Below, piece after piece: positions 9,267-17,773 of a DNA stretch of 55,768 nucleotides. The notes beneath the pieces are model-generated. The model ran no database searches, was not told the DNA's origin, and was given only the letters and a program-made list of their open reading frames with translations. Position 1 is the stretch's first letter; each line of letters starts with the position of its first letter. The position numbers and the translations under genes were made by a program. This DNA comes from an uncultured Lutimaribacter sp. (GTDB taxonomy: Bacteria > Pseudomonadota > Alphaproteobacteria > Rhodobacterales > Rhodobacteraceae): NCBI GenBank assembly GCA_913061505.1, contig CAJXSO010000017.1, positions 1 to 55,768 on the forward strand, in the 5' to 3' direction.

Positions 9267-10439
9267 GTGATTTTGGATCAGTTGTCAGCCGATAGCATTG
9301 CCGAATTGGTGGCCTTGCGCCACGTCTTGCATCAGCACCCCGATCTGTCAGGCCACGAGGCCGCCACCGCTGCGCGCATCGTGCAGGCCTTGCAGCCCTT
9401 GGGGCCTGATCAGATTTGGCAAAATGTCGGCGGCCATGGGGTGGTGGCCGAATACCGCGGTGCCGCAGCTGGCCCCAGCGTTTTGCTGCGCTGCGAATTA
9501 GATGGCCTGCCCATCACCGAGCTCGGCGGGCTGGCCTATACATCCACCATTCCGGGGCAGGGGCATCTGTGCGGGCATGACGGGCATATGGCCACGATCT
9601 TGGGCGTGGCGCGCTGCCTGCATCAGCGGCGGCCCACGCGGGGGCGGGTTTTGTTGCTGTTTCAGCCCGCCGAGGAAACCGGCAGCGGTGCCAAGGCGGT
9701 GATCGATGATCCGCGCTGGCCCCAGCTGCGCCCTGATTATGCCTTTGCCTATCACAACCTGCCGGGCCACCCCCTGGGGCAGGTGCTGTTGCGCGCAGGC
9801 CCCACCAATTGCGCCTCGCAGGGGATGAAATTGCAGCTGCATGGCAAAAGCGCCCATGCCGCCCAACCCCAGCACGGGCTATCGCCGGGCCCCGCCATGG
9901 CGCAGCTGATGCAGATTTTGCCGGGCCTCGGGCAGGGCACGATCGATGATGCAGGCTTTGCCCTGGCCACGCTAACCCATGCCGCGCTGGGCGCCCCGTC
10001 TTTTGGGGTTGCGCCCGCCGATGGCGAGCTGCGCGTGACCTTGCGCGCCATGACAAACCAGCGCATGCAGGCGCTGCAGGCCGCAGCCGAGCGGGCCGTG
10101 GCGGATCAGGCCGGCGCACAGGGGCTGAAGCTGCAGATCAGCTATCACGATGTATTTGCCGCGGTTCACAATTGCCCCAAGGCCACAGCCTTGGCCCAGG
10201 CGGCGGCTGTGGGCTGTGGCTTTGCCCCGCAGCATATGCCCCAGGCGCTGCCTTTTTCCGAAGATTTCGGGCGCTTTGGCGATGATGGCGCCCGCGCCGC
10301 ATTGCTTTACGTGGGCGCGGGGCAGGACCATCCGCAATTGCACAACCCCGATTATGATTTCCCCGATGCGCTGATTGCACCGGTGGTGCGGCTGTTTATG
10401 GCCATTCTGGCGCAGGCCCTGGGGCAACCGCTGTCATAG
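9267..10439 (+). CDS. M20D amidohydrolase (hippurate/IAA-amino-acid hydrolase-like)
   Basis: A 390-residue amidohydrolase of the M20D subfamily. LRHVLHQHPDLSGHE opens the fold, the metal-binding cysteine and histidines lie in HLCGHDGH (100-107), and the catalytic glutamates in QPAEE (133-137). The C-terminal FSEDFGRF carries the last ligand region. The start is GTG at 9267 or TTG at 9273; the TTG has better spacing from the G-rich stretch. It ends the operon. Family members hydrolyse N-acyl amino acids and amide conjugates. Two different M20 enzymes in one operon suggest either two acyl substrates or a two-step deprotection. Confidence 0.9.
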   Translation: MILDQLSADSIAELVALRHVLHQHPDLSGHEAATAARIVQALQPLGPDQIWQNVGGHGVVAEYRGAAAGPSVLLRCELDGLPITELGGLAYTSTIPGQGHLCGHDGHMATILGVARCLHQRRPTRGRVLLLFQPAEETGSGAKAVIDDPRWPQLRPDYAFAYHNLPGHPLGQVLLRAGPTNCASQGMKLQLHGKSAHAAQPQHGLSPGPAMAQLMQILPGLGQGTIDDAGFALATLTHAALGAPSFGVAPADGELRVTLRAMTNQRMQALQAAAERAVADQAGAQGLKLQISYHDVFAAVHNCPKATALAQAAAVGCGFAPQHMPQALPFSEDFGRFGDDGARAALLYVGAGQDHPQLHNPDYDFPDALIAPVVRLFMAILAQALGQPLS

Positions 10440-10462
10440 CCGCGCGCACGCGAGGGGAGGCG

Positions 10463-11086
10463 TTAGCGTGGAAAGGCCAGCTTTGGGGTGTAGCTGTCAA
10501 AGCTGCTCAGCGTTTGCGCATTGCATTCCGCCTGCCAGCGCGAGCCCGGCACAACGGCAGACACACAAGGGTAGCTGTTTCGATACTGCGCTGTGCGCGC
10601 GTTTTCCTCGATGGCGATGGCCAAAAGCCCCGCCACCACGCCGCCCTGGCGCTCGACCAGGCGAATGGCGCCATCCATTGTGCCGCCGGTTTCCACCCAT
10701 TGATCGGCCAGCAACACCCGCGTGCCCGCGCCAAAGGCCGGCTTGCGCATTTCCATCTCTTGGGTGCGGCCCGAATAATTGCCAAAACTAACCTTATCGG
10801 TGTCGACACACAGTTTTCCGGCCTTTCGGATGGGCAGAAAACCCACACCAGACCGCGCCGCGATGGCCGAGCCCAGCACAAAACCCATCGCATCCAGCCC
10901 GCCCACAACGTCGTATTCTACGCCTTGCAGATCGGCCATCAGATCATCAAGCAGATCATTGAACGCCGCGCCATTGATGTAGATCGAGGTAGGATCCAGC
11001 CAGGCGAACTTGCTGCCCTTGGTGTTGGGCGCCATGATGTTCAGATACCAGCGATCGTCGCGCGGGCCTTTATCTTGTGCTGTCAT
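10463..11086 (-). CDS. Phosphoribosyltransferase-family protein
   Basis: A 207-residue protein with the type I PRTase signature: VLLADQWVETGGT at residues 124-136 matches the PRPP-binding loop, although the usual paired acids (DD) are here D-Q. It resembles adenine-type PRTases in the WVETGG wording (from memory). It would join a nucleobase to PRPP in the cytoplasm, or act as a PRPP-responsive regulator. The frame is open to 11200, but the ATG at 11086 overlaps the upstream BtpA stop (ATGA) and is the sensible start. It is convergent with the M20D gene. Confidence 0.82.
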   Translation of the reverse strand: MTAQDKGPRDDRWYLNIMAPNTKGSKFAWLDPTSIYINGAAFNDLLDDLMADLQGVEYDVVGGLDAMGFVLGSAIAARSGVGFLPIRKAGKLCVDTDKVSFGNYSGRTQEMEMRKPAFGAGTRVLLADQWVETGGTMDGAIRLVERQGGVVAGLLAIAIEENARTAQYRNSYPCVSAVVPGSRWQAECNAQTLSSFDSYTPKLAFPR

Positions 11087-11829
11087 GATGTTTCTCTTTG
11101 TCCAAGGGTGCGTGTGACCTGCATCAGCGCGTGCAGGCGTGCAGGGTCGATATCGTAGAAATTGCCGGGCACGTTGATGCCTGTGGCCACCATGAAGCAA
11201 TCGACATCGCGATAGCTGGCGGCGTTTTCAGGGGTGATGCCCGAGGCGATTGCAAGGGCCTTATCCCCAATGGCCTGCCGAAAGGTGGCAATCTTGCCCA
11301 GGTCGGCCTCTTGGCCGGTGGCCACGCCTGATGTGGTGACAACATCCATGAATGCGCAGGCCTCGCGGGCGGCATCGCCATAATGGGCGGGGTCGATCTG
11401 GCGCTGCTTTTTGAAGCAGGTGCCGCCGAAATACAGGCCGTTCCAGCCGCTGTCTTGGTAGATCTGTGCGATCTCGCGCGCCTCGGTGTTTTGGCCATGT
11501 TCGTCGATACGCGCGTCATCGGCCCAATAGGCATCAACCGCCACGCCCTCGGCCGCAAGGCCCCCCAACATCGGAAACGCCTGCTTTCCAGTGACCGCCA
11601 GAAAGTTGACCCCCATCCAAAGCGAGGGATAGGCCGCGCGCGCGCCGCGGATGATGGGCAAAAAGCGCTCGGGCTCGAAATCGTGGTTGATCAGAAAGCA
11701 CCCGGGCGCCCCTGCGCCGATCACCTCGCGCAGGTTGCGCAGGGTGCGCGGCAAATCCAGAACATGGATCACCGGCAACACAACCGGCCCCGTTGATTTG
11801 AACAATTTATGGAATGTATCGCGTTTCAT
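11083..11829 (-). CDS. BtpA/SgcQ-family TIM-barrel protein
   Basis: A 248-residue protein matching the BtpA/SgcQ family. It starts with an LPVIHVLDLPRT strand, has GLYFGGTCFKK in the middle, and ends with VVTTSGVATG, ALAIASGITPENA and FMVATGINVPG, where the barrel's phosphate-binding strands are expected. BtpA itself is known for a role in photosystem I accumulation in cyanobacteria, but most members, including this type, have no proven reaction. It is coupled to the PRTase gene by an ATGA overlap and is transcribed divergently from a LysR gene. The fold and the neighbour suggest a phosphosugar or nucleotide step (inference). Confidence 0.8.
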   Translation of the reverse strand: MKRDTFHKLFKSTGPVVLPVIHVLDLPRTLRNLREVIGAGAPGCFLINHDFEPERFLPIIRGARAAYPSLWMGVNFLAVTGKQAFPMLGGLAAEGVAVDAYWADDARIDEHGQNTEAREIAQIYQDSGWNGLYFGGTCFKKQRQIDPAHYGDAAREACAFMDVVTTSGVATGQEADLGKIATFRQAIGDKALAIASGITPENAASYRDVDCFMVATGINVPGNFYDIDPARLHALMQVTRTLGQRETS

Positions 11830-11862
11830 GGGCCCAGATTAGGCCCAGCTGCGGGATTACGG

Positions 11863-11881
11863 AAATTTATTGTTGCAATTT
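11863..11881. promoter_or_regulatory. Candidate LysR operator (AAATT-N9-AATTT)
   Basis: An AT-rich inverted repeat lies in the short gap between the divergent btpA-like and LysR genes. By position it could bind the LysR product and control both the btpA-PRTase pair and the LysR gene. Such AT-rich repeats also arise by chance, so confidence is low. Confidence 0.35.
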
Positions 11882-11908
11882 ATCGATTAGGGTTTGAAAT
11901 TTAACCGC

Positions 11909-12799
11909 ATGCGCGTTGTGAACCTGCCAACAGATCTTTTGCGAACCTTCGTCACTGTGATCGAGGTCAAAAGCCATACCCGCGCGGCCGACCTGCTGAA
12001 CCGCTCGCAACCCGCAGTCAGCCTGCAGATCAAACGCCTGGAAGATCTGGTGGGGTACAAACTGATCCGCCAAAAGGGCCGGACAATGCAGGTAAGCGAA
12101 AAGGGCGAGGCGCTGGCCATGCATGCCCGCCAGATCCTGCGGTTAAACGATATGGCCATGGGCCTGTTTGAACGATCAGATGCTGATACAGACCTGCGGA
12201 TCGGTCTGCCGCTGGATTATGGCGTGCGGCTTTTGCAGCAGGAAATCACCGCGGTTGTGAAAGAAAACCTGGGGCTGAAGGTAACGATCAACTGCGATTT
12301 GTCGCAAAACCTGCATGATGCATTGATGCGCGACGAGCTGGATATCATCGTCGCCCTTTATCAGGGGGGCGATCCGCAATTTCTGGTGCAAAAATGGTCT
12401 GAACAGCCGGTCTGGGTGGGCGCACACACCAGCCGCCCCGATGCGTTTGATACCTTGCCGCTGGTGGCGCATCCCTTGGGCTGTGTGTATCGCCAGCGCA
12501 TGACCGATGCGTTGAAATCGGTTCAGCGCAACTGGCGCGTTGTGTTTTCCAGCCCGAATATCGATGCGGTGCAGGATGCCGTATGCGATGGGCTGGGCTT
12601 TACCTGCCTGACCACGCCCACCACGCGCAAAGGCATGCGCATTGTCATGGCAAGCGAAGGTTTGCCCGCGCTCGAGCCATTGCGCATCGGGTTGTTTTAT
12701 CGCCAAACGCGCCTGGGCAGCTGGGGCAATTTGGTGGCAGAACGGCTGACGGCGGCGATCGAAAATGCGCTGGGAACAGGGCCTGGCGCAGGGGCCTGA
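11909..12799 (+). CDS. LysR-family transcriptional regulator
   Basis: A 296-residue LysR protein. The DNA-binding domain has LPTDLLRTFVTVIEVKSHTR, then AADLLNRSQPAVSLQIKRLE. The effector domain contains the expected substrate-binding-protein-like blocks (LDIIVALYQGG, HPLGCVYRQ). The start is either TTG at 11894 or ATG at 11909; I prefer the ATG, which leaves the usual short leader before the helix-turn-helix. It lies between the divergent btpA/PRTase pair and the downstream importer operon, so either or both could be its target. Confidence 0.92.
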   Translation: MRVVNLPTDLLRTFVTVIEVKSHTRAADLLNRSQPAVSLQIKRLEDLVGYKLIRQKGRTMQVSEKGEALAMHARQILRLNDMAMGLFERSDADTDLRIGLPLDYGVRLLQQEITAVVKENLGLKVTINCDLSQNLHDALMRDELDIIVALYQGGDPQFLVQKWSEQPVWVGAHTSRPDAFDTLPLVAHPLGCVYRQRMTDALKSVQRNWRVVFSSPNIDAVQDAVCDGLGFTCLTTPTTRKGMRIVMASEGLPALEPLRIGLFYRQTRLGSWGNLVAERLTAAIENALGTGPGAGA

Positions 12800-12873
12800 C
12801 ATAAGCAGGCTTAATGCATCCATATCACGCATAAATTTCCTATGGTGCGCGATTCTGGCTAACCTTGGCGTAG

Positions 12874-12909
12874 GGGCGTTCTGCCCGTGTCTGACGTGAA
12901 AAATCAGAC
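12874..12909 (+). promoter_or_regulatory. Two tandem hairpins in the leader of the importer operon
   Basis: GGGC/GCCC (12874-12877 with 12883-12886, 5-base loop) is followed three bases later by GTCTGA/TCAGAC (12889-12894 with 12904-12909), then an A-rich stretch and GGAG ahead of the binding-protein ATG at 12945. I recognise no known riboswitch consensus. The structure could set mRNA stability or be a leader element. Confidence 0.35.
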
Positions 12910-12944
12910 CAAGAAAATAACCAGAAAACAGCGGAGTGTGATCT

Positions 12945-14081
12945 ATGGAAAAATCAAATAAAAAGCAGCAAAAACATTACCTTAGAAGGGATATTTTGCG
13001 CATCGGCGGCGGTGTTGCTTTATCGGCGCCTTTCGTGGGCCGGGCATGGGCGCAGACCACCGAGATCAACATGCTTGCATGGTATGGCCATGGTGAACCT
13101 GACATGGTTGGCGCCTTTGAAGAGGCCAATAACGTTAAATTTGTGCCCAAATATTACGCAGGCGGGGATAATATGTTGGCACTGATCGCCCAATCGCCCC
13201 CCGGCACCTATGACATCATCTTGTCGGATGGCGAGTTTGTGCAGCAGCTCAACGCCGCCGGCTACATCGAGGCGCTTGATCCAAATGATTACCCATTTGA
13301 AGATATGCTGCACGAGGATTTCACCAAATTCCCCGGCCATTGGGATGGCGATACGCTCTATTCCATGATCCTGCGCGGTGGGCATCTAGGCGTGTCTTAC
13401 AACACCACCGCGATGAGCGCCGAAGAGGCATCAAGCTATGAAGGGTTCTGGAAGCCCGAACTCAAGGGCAAGGTGGGCCATTTTGACTGGCATTTGCCCA
13501 ACCTCGGTATGATGAGCCTGAAAAACGGCAATGGTGCCGGGCTGTGGGATTTGAGCGGCGATCAATGGCAGGCGGTGCAAGACACCACGATGAGCCTGCG
13601 CCAGCAAGTGGGCGGCTTTTTCGACTATGGCGGCACGTTCAACGGGCTGAAAAACGGCGAGATGCTGGCGATGTGCGGCATCGGGGATTGGATCACCGGC
13701 GTTCTGGAACGCGACGGGGCGCCTGTGGCCTCGGTCATCCCCAAAGAGGGCGGCATTCAATTCACCGAAAGCTATTGCATCGGCAAGGGCAGCAGCAAAG
13801 CAGATCTGGTGAAATCCTTCATCCAATACATGCTGTCACCCGAGGGCCAGGTGAAATCGGCCCAGATGCTGGCCTATCCCGGTTTCTGCGTCACCAAAGG
13901 CGGCCGCGCCTTGCTGCAGCAGGTTGACCCGAAAGAGGCCAAGCGCAGCCACCAGATGGATGGCATGCCCAATGACCCGATCGCGCTGATCAATGAAGGG
14001 CGTATTCACTACCGCGACATTCCCCAGCAGCAATCGCTAGAGGATTGGAACGACTTCTGGTCTGAATACAAAAATGCCTAA
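12945..14081 (+). CDS. Spermidine/putrescine-type ABC transporter substrate-binding protein
   Basis: A 378-residue extracellular solute-binding protein (SBP_bac_1/PotD-like). The N-terminus has LRRDILRIGGGVALSAP, a twin-arginine-like signal ending about residue 36 (GRAWAQ). The mature part starts INMLAWYGHGEPD and ends with QSLEDWNDFWSEY. GGAG lies 9 bases before the ATG. It heads an operon with two permeases, an ATPase, a NodB-fold deacetylase and a cytosine-deaminase-like enzyme. The family name does not prove polyamine transport; the neighbours suggest a nucleobase or related N-heterocycle (inference). Confidence 0.9.
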   Translation: MEKSNKKQQKHYLRRDILRIGGGVALSAPFVGRAWAQTTEINMLAWYGHGEPDMVGAFEEANNVKFVPKYYAGGDNMLALIAQSPPGTYDIILSDGEFVQQLNAAGYIEALDPNDYPFEDMLHEDFTKFPGHWDGDTLYSMILRGGHLGVSYNTTAMSAEEASSYEGFWKPELKGKVGHFDWHLPNLGMMSLKNGNGAGLWDLSGDQWQAVQDTTMSLRQQVGGFFDYGGTFNGLKNGEMLAMCGIGDWITGVLERDGAPVASVIPKEGGIQFTESYCIGKGSSKADLVKSFIQYMLSPEGQVKSAQMLAYPGFCVTKGGRALLQQVDPKEAKRSHQMDGMPNDPIALINEGRIHYRDIPQQQSLEDWNDFWSEYKNA

Positions 14082-14089
14082 AGGCTAGG

Positions 14090-14113
14090 GCGGGCGGCCA
14101 TTGGGCCGCCTGC
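14090..14113 (+). promoter_or_regulatory. Stem-loop between binding-protein and permease genes
   Basis: GGCGGCC (14093-14099) pairs with GGCCGCC (14104-14110) around ATTG, and the stem extends to about 10 bp including one G-U pair. No T-run follows, so it is more likely an mRNA-stabilising 3' hairpin for the binding-protein message than a terminator. Confidence 0.5.
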
Positions 14114-14135
14114 CACAAGGCAAGGACCAAAGCAC

Positions 14136-14993
14136 GTGAGCGCAAAACATAAAATCGATCTTTACGCCCTGACATGGAGACTGCCGATTATCCTGTGGCA
14201 GCTGATTTTCTTTGTCGGGCCAGTTCTATTCATGATCGCGATCTCGTTTTTCGTGGTGAAAAACTACCGCATGACCGAGGCCTTTGAATTTGTGAACTGG
14301 CAGCGCATGCTGACGCGCGGGTATTTCTGGGACAGCTATTGGTATACGGTGTTCATCGCGTCGCTCAGCGCGGCGATTGCCATGTTTTTGGCCTTTCCCG
14401 CCGCTTGGGCGCTGGCCTTTCGTGCCTCGGAAAACCTGCGCCGCTGGGCGGTGTTTTTGCTGATCATCCCGTTTTTCACCTCGTATCTGGTGCGCACCTT
14501 TTCTTGGTATGTCATCCTGGCTGAAAGCGGCGTTTTGAATGCGATGCTGGGCTATGTTGGCCTGGGGCCCTATAAGATGCTGAACACGCATTTCGGCACC
14601 ATCGTGGGCTATCTGACCCTGACACTGCCCTTGGCGGTGATTTTGCAAACCGTGACAATGGCCAATATCGACAAAACATTGGTCGAGGCTGCGCGCAATC
14701 TGGGGTGCAAACCCTTGGCAACGATCTGGCGTGTGGTGTTGCCGCTGTCAAAAACCGGGTTTGTGGTAACTGCGCTTTTCTGCTTCATCTTGGCATTTGG
14801 CGATTTCGTGGCGCCCTTCTACCTGGGCGGGTCGCAAGAGCCGACTTTGCCCATCTTGATCCTGGATACCACCAAATCTGGCCAGCAATGGCCCCGGGCG
14901 GCTGTTGTGGCCATTATGATGATGCTGACGCTATTTGCGGTGGCCTTTACCGCCATTGTCTTGGCCTATCGCAAACCCAAGGGGGCACGCTGA
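14136..14993 (+). CDS. Pot-type ABC transporter permease (PotB-like)
   Basis: A 285-residue inner-membrane protein with about six membrane helices. The EAA coupling loop is near TLVEAARNLGCKPLATIWRVVLPLSKTG (about residues 178-205). The GTG start follows an AGGA-containing leader. The stop overlaps the ATG of the next permease (TGATG). Together they make the channel of the importer headed by the 12945 gene. Confidence 0.92.
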   Translation: MSAKHKIDLYALTWRLPIILWQLIFFVGPVLFMIAISFFVVKNYRMTEAFEFVNWQRMLTRGYFWDSYWYTVFIASLSAAIAMFLAFPAAWALAFRASENLRRWAVFLLIIPFFTSYLVRTFSWYVILAESGVLNAMLGYVGLGPYKMLNTHFGTIVGYLTLTLPLAVILQTVTMANIDKTLVEAARNLGCKPLATIWRVVLPLSKTGFVVTALFCFILAFGDFVAPFYLGGSQEPTLPILILDTTKSGQQWPRAAVVAIMMMLTLFAVAFTAIVLAYRKPKGAR

Positions 14994-15787
14994 TGCAAGG
15001 GCGCGGCTTGAATATCATCTTGGGCGTTTATGTGGCGCTGATCTTTACCTTTGTTTTTGCGCCGATCTTTTTCAGCCTGGTCTTCTCGTTCAATTCACAG
15101 CGCTTTCCAACGATCCCGCTGGGGGAATTTTCGACCGAATGGTATGCAAAAATCCTGACAGATCCCGATATTTGGCAAGCGGTGCGCAATTCGGTGATCG
15201 TGTCTGTCAGCACGGCCTTGCTGGCAACAACCTTGGGGTTTTGCACGGCCTATACCGACTTTCGCTATAATTTCCGTTTCAAAGGGCCTTACCTGGCCCT
15301 GATCCTGCTGCCGCCGACGATTCCGCTGATCATCATGGCGCTTGCCATGCTTGCATGGTTGTCGCGGCTGGGGCTGTCGGGGCAATTGTGGAGCATCATC
15401 ATGGCCCATTCGGTGCTGACCGCCCCCTTTGCCATGGCGATCATTCGCCTGCGATTGCACCAGATGGACCCCGATCTAGAGGCCGCTGCCTGGAACCTGG
15501 GCGGCACAGAATGGCAGGCGATGCGCCATGTTATCGTGCCGTTTTGCATGCCTGCCATCGTCTCGTCGCTGTGCCTGACGGCGGCGGTGTCGTTTGATGA
15601 ATTCGCTGTGGCCTGGTTTGTGTCGGGCCTGAACAAAACCGTTCCCATTGTGATCCTCGAGATTGTTCAGGGCAACATTGACCCGCAGGTCAACGCCATT
15701 GGAACCTTTGTGTTCCTTACCTCAATGACGCTGGTTGTCGCCGCACAGGTGATATTCATCAGCCGCCAGATCAAGAGCCATTCCTGA
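14993..15787 (+). CDS. Pot-type ABC transporter permease (PotC-like)
   Basis: A 264-residue membrane protein. The N-terminal helix is LGVYVALIFTFVFAPIFFSL, and the EAA loop is in DLEAAAWNLGGTEWQAM followed by VIVPFCMPAIV. The longer frame beginning at 14705 overlaps the previous permease out of frame and is not needed. The start is coupled to the upstream stop, and the stop is one base before the ATPase ATG. Confidence 0.92.
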   Translation: MQGRGLNIILGVYVALIFTFVFAPIFFSLVFSFNSQRFPTIPLGEFSTEWYAKILTDPDIWQAVRNSVIVSVSTALLATTLGFCTAYTDFRYNFRFKGPYLALILLPPTIPLIIMALAMLAWLSRLGLSGQLWSIIMAHSVLTAPFAMAIIRLRLHQMDPDLEAAAWNLGGTEWQAMRHVIVPFCMPAIVSSLCLTAAVSFDEFAVAWFVSGLNKTVPIVILEIVQGNIDPQVNAIGTFVFLTSMTLVVAAQVIFISRQIKSHS

Positions 15788-15788
15788 C

Positions 15789-16874
15789 ATGACTGAACCG
15801 CTGGTAACTTTCCGCAATGTCCAAAAAAGCTTTGGCACATTTGTGGCCGTTCGCAACATGGACCTCGACATTCACGAGGGTGAATTTCTGGCCATCATGG
15901 GGTCGTCGGGCTGTGGCAAAACCACAACCCTGCGCATGCTGGCGGGGCTAGAGGCCCCAACGGCGGGCGAGATCCGCATGAATGGCCGCCTGATGAATGA
16001 TGTAAAGCCGCACGAGCGCGACACGCCGCTGGTGTGGCAGTCGTTGGCGCTGTTTCCTTTTCTCACGGCACGCGAAAACGTGGAATTTGGCCTGAAAATG
16101 CGCGGCGTGGGCGCGGCCGAGCGTAAGCGCCGCGCGCTTGACTGGCTCGATCGCATGCAGATCGCCGAGTTTGCCGAGCGTAATGTCTCTACCCTGTCTG
16201 GCGGGCAAAAACAGCGCGTGGCACTGGCCCGCAGCCTGGTGATGGAGCCAAAGATGCTGCTGCTGGACGAGCCGCTGTCGGCGCTTGATGCCAATCTGGT
16301 GATCCGCATGCAGGGCGTGCTGACCAAGCTGCAAAAAGAGCTGGGCATCACCTTTGTCTATGTCACCCATTCCCAATCCGAGGCCTTTGCCATGGCCGAC
16401 CGGGTTGTGATCATGAGCCAGGGCGATATCGCCCAGGTAGGATCGCCAAAAGACATCTATCGCACGCCTGCAAACCGCTTTGTTGCCGAATTTGTCGGGC
16501 GCAACAATATTCTAAGCGGCACGGTCTTGGGCGCCGATGCCAGTGGCACGCAGATCGCAACGCCCCAGGGCACCTTCACCGCCCAAGCGCCGCAAATGCC
16601 ATTGGCCGCGGGTCAATCTGCCAGCTTTGCCGTTTCGGCCGACCTGATGATTTTGTCTGAAACAGAACCAGACGCGGCAAACAAGGCGCAGGCCACGCTG
16701 ATTTCCGAAGAATTCATCGGCTCGCTTGTGACGCTGTTTCTAGAAGGGGCCGACGGCCTGGAATTCAAAGTGCAGATGCAAGAGCGCGCCTTGATGGATC
16801 TTGATCTACACCCAGGCGCGGCGCTGTGGCTGGCTTGGGATGCGGCCAATGCCAGCATTCTATCCGAGGGCTGA
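15789..16874 (+). CDS. Pot-type ABC transporter ATP-binding protein (PotA-like)
   Basis: A 361-residue ATPase with a C-terminal TOBE-type domain. Walker A is GSSGCGKTT at 38-46, the signature is [15 protein letters not shown], and Walker B is MLLLDEPLSALD. The Q-loop reads LVWQSLALFPF, slightly different from the common VFQNYALFP. The C-terminal third (about 235-361) is the regulatory/OB-fold part. It closes the transporter part of the operon; the deacetylase gene starts 2 bases later. Confidence 0.93.
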   Translation: MTEPLVTFRNVQKSFGTFVAVRNMDLDIHEGEFLAIMGSSGCGKTTTLRMLAGLEAPTAGEIRMNGRLMNDVKPHERDTPLVWQSLALFPFLTARENVEFGLKMRGVGAAERKRRALDWLDRMQIAEFAERNVSTLSGGQKQRVALARSLVMEPKMLLLDEPLSALDANLVIRMQGVLTKLQKELGITFVYVTHSQSEAFAMADRVVIMSQGDIAQVGSPKDIYRTPANRFVAEFVGRNNILSGTVLGADASGTQIATPQGTFTAQAPQMPLAAGQSASFAVSADLMILSETEPDAANKAQATLISEEFIGSLVTLFLEGADGLEFKVQMQERALMDLDLHPGAALWLAWDAANASILSEG

Positions 16875-16876
16875 AT

Positions 16877-17764
16877 ATGATCAGAAACCCCATACCCTGG
16901 CCCGGTGGCGCGAAATGTGCGGTGGCCATCACCTTTGATATGGATGCAGACAGCCTGATCCATATTGCCCGCCCCCAAGACAGCCACCGCAGGCTCTATC
17001 CGGTATCGATGGGGCGGTATGGGCCAAATATTGCTGTGCCGCGTATCCTGGATACCTACAAACGGTTCGGGCTGAAGCAATCGTTTTTCATCCCCGGTTG
17101 GTGCCTAGAGCAATATCCGCAAACGGTTGAGGCGATTTTGGAAGGTGGCCATGAAATTGGCCATCATGGCTGGATTCACGAAGATCCGATTGCCACCTAT
17201 GGCAACCAGCGCGAACCTTTCGAGCGCGCATTAGAGGCCCATAAACGCATCTGCGGCACCACGCCCGCAGGCTATCGCGCGCCGGTCTACAATATCACCG
17301 ACGAGGTGGTAGACCTGATGCTGGAACATGGGCTGCGCTATGACAGCTCGCTTATGGGCGATGACATTCCCCATGCGCTGCAAACCGCGAAAGGCCAGCT
17401 CTATGAAATGCCCGTGCATTGGGGCACCGACGATTGGCCGCCCTTTGCCCATTATGACGAGATTGGCTATTTGATGCCGGTCCAATCGCCCTCGCATGGG
17501 CTGTCAGGGTTTTGGGAAGAATTCGAGGCACAATACGCGGCGGGCGGCTTTTTCATGCTGATCGTCCACCCGTTTCTAACCGGGCGGCTGGCGCGCTGGC
17601 GGCTGGTTGAGCAATGGATCGAAAAAACGCTGGAAACCCGCGATGTGTGGTTCACCAGCCTTGGCGGCATCGCCGCGCATATGGACAAACTATCGGCCGA
17701 AGGCGCATGGTTCCCTTCGGTCGAGGCGCTGCCCTATTACCAAAAACCGCCCGCAACAGAATGA
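16877..17764 (+). CDS. Polysaccharide-deacetylase (NodB/PuuE-fold) family protein
   Basis: A 295-residue protein of carbohydrate esterase 4/NodB fold. Motif 1 is ITFDMDAD (D21, D23), motif 2 is GHEIGHHGWIH with H97 and H101 as metal ligands, and motif 3 is GYRAPVYN with R134. No signal peptide is visible, so it is cytoplasmic. Cytoplasmic members such as PuuE allantoinase open N-heterocycles or hydrolyse amides rather than deacetylate polysaccharide. Placed between a transporter ATPase and a cytosine-deaminase-like gene, a role on a heterocyclic nitrogen compound is more likely than chitin or peptidoglycan (inference). Confidence 0.87.
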   Translation: MIRNPIPWPGGAKCAVAITFDMDADSLIHIARPQDSHRRLYPVSMGRYGPNIAVPRILDTYKRFGLKQSFFIPGWCLEQYPQTVEAILEGGHEIGHHGWIHEDPIATYGNQREPFERALEAHKRICGTTPAGYRAPVYNITDEVVDLMLEHGLRYDSSLMGDDIPHALQTAKGQLYEMPVHWGTDDWPPFAHYDEIGYLMPVQSPSHGLSGFWEEFEAQYAAGGFFMLIVHPFLTGRLARWRLVEQWIEKTLETRDVWFTSLGGIAAHMDKLSAEGAWFPSVEALPYYQKPPATE

Positions 17765-17773
17765 GGCCCCAAA

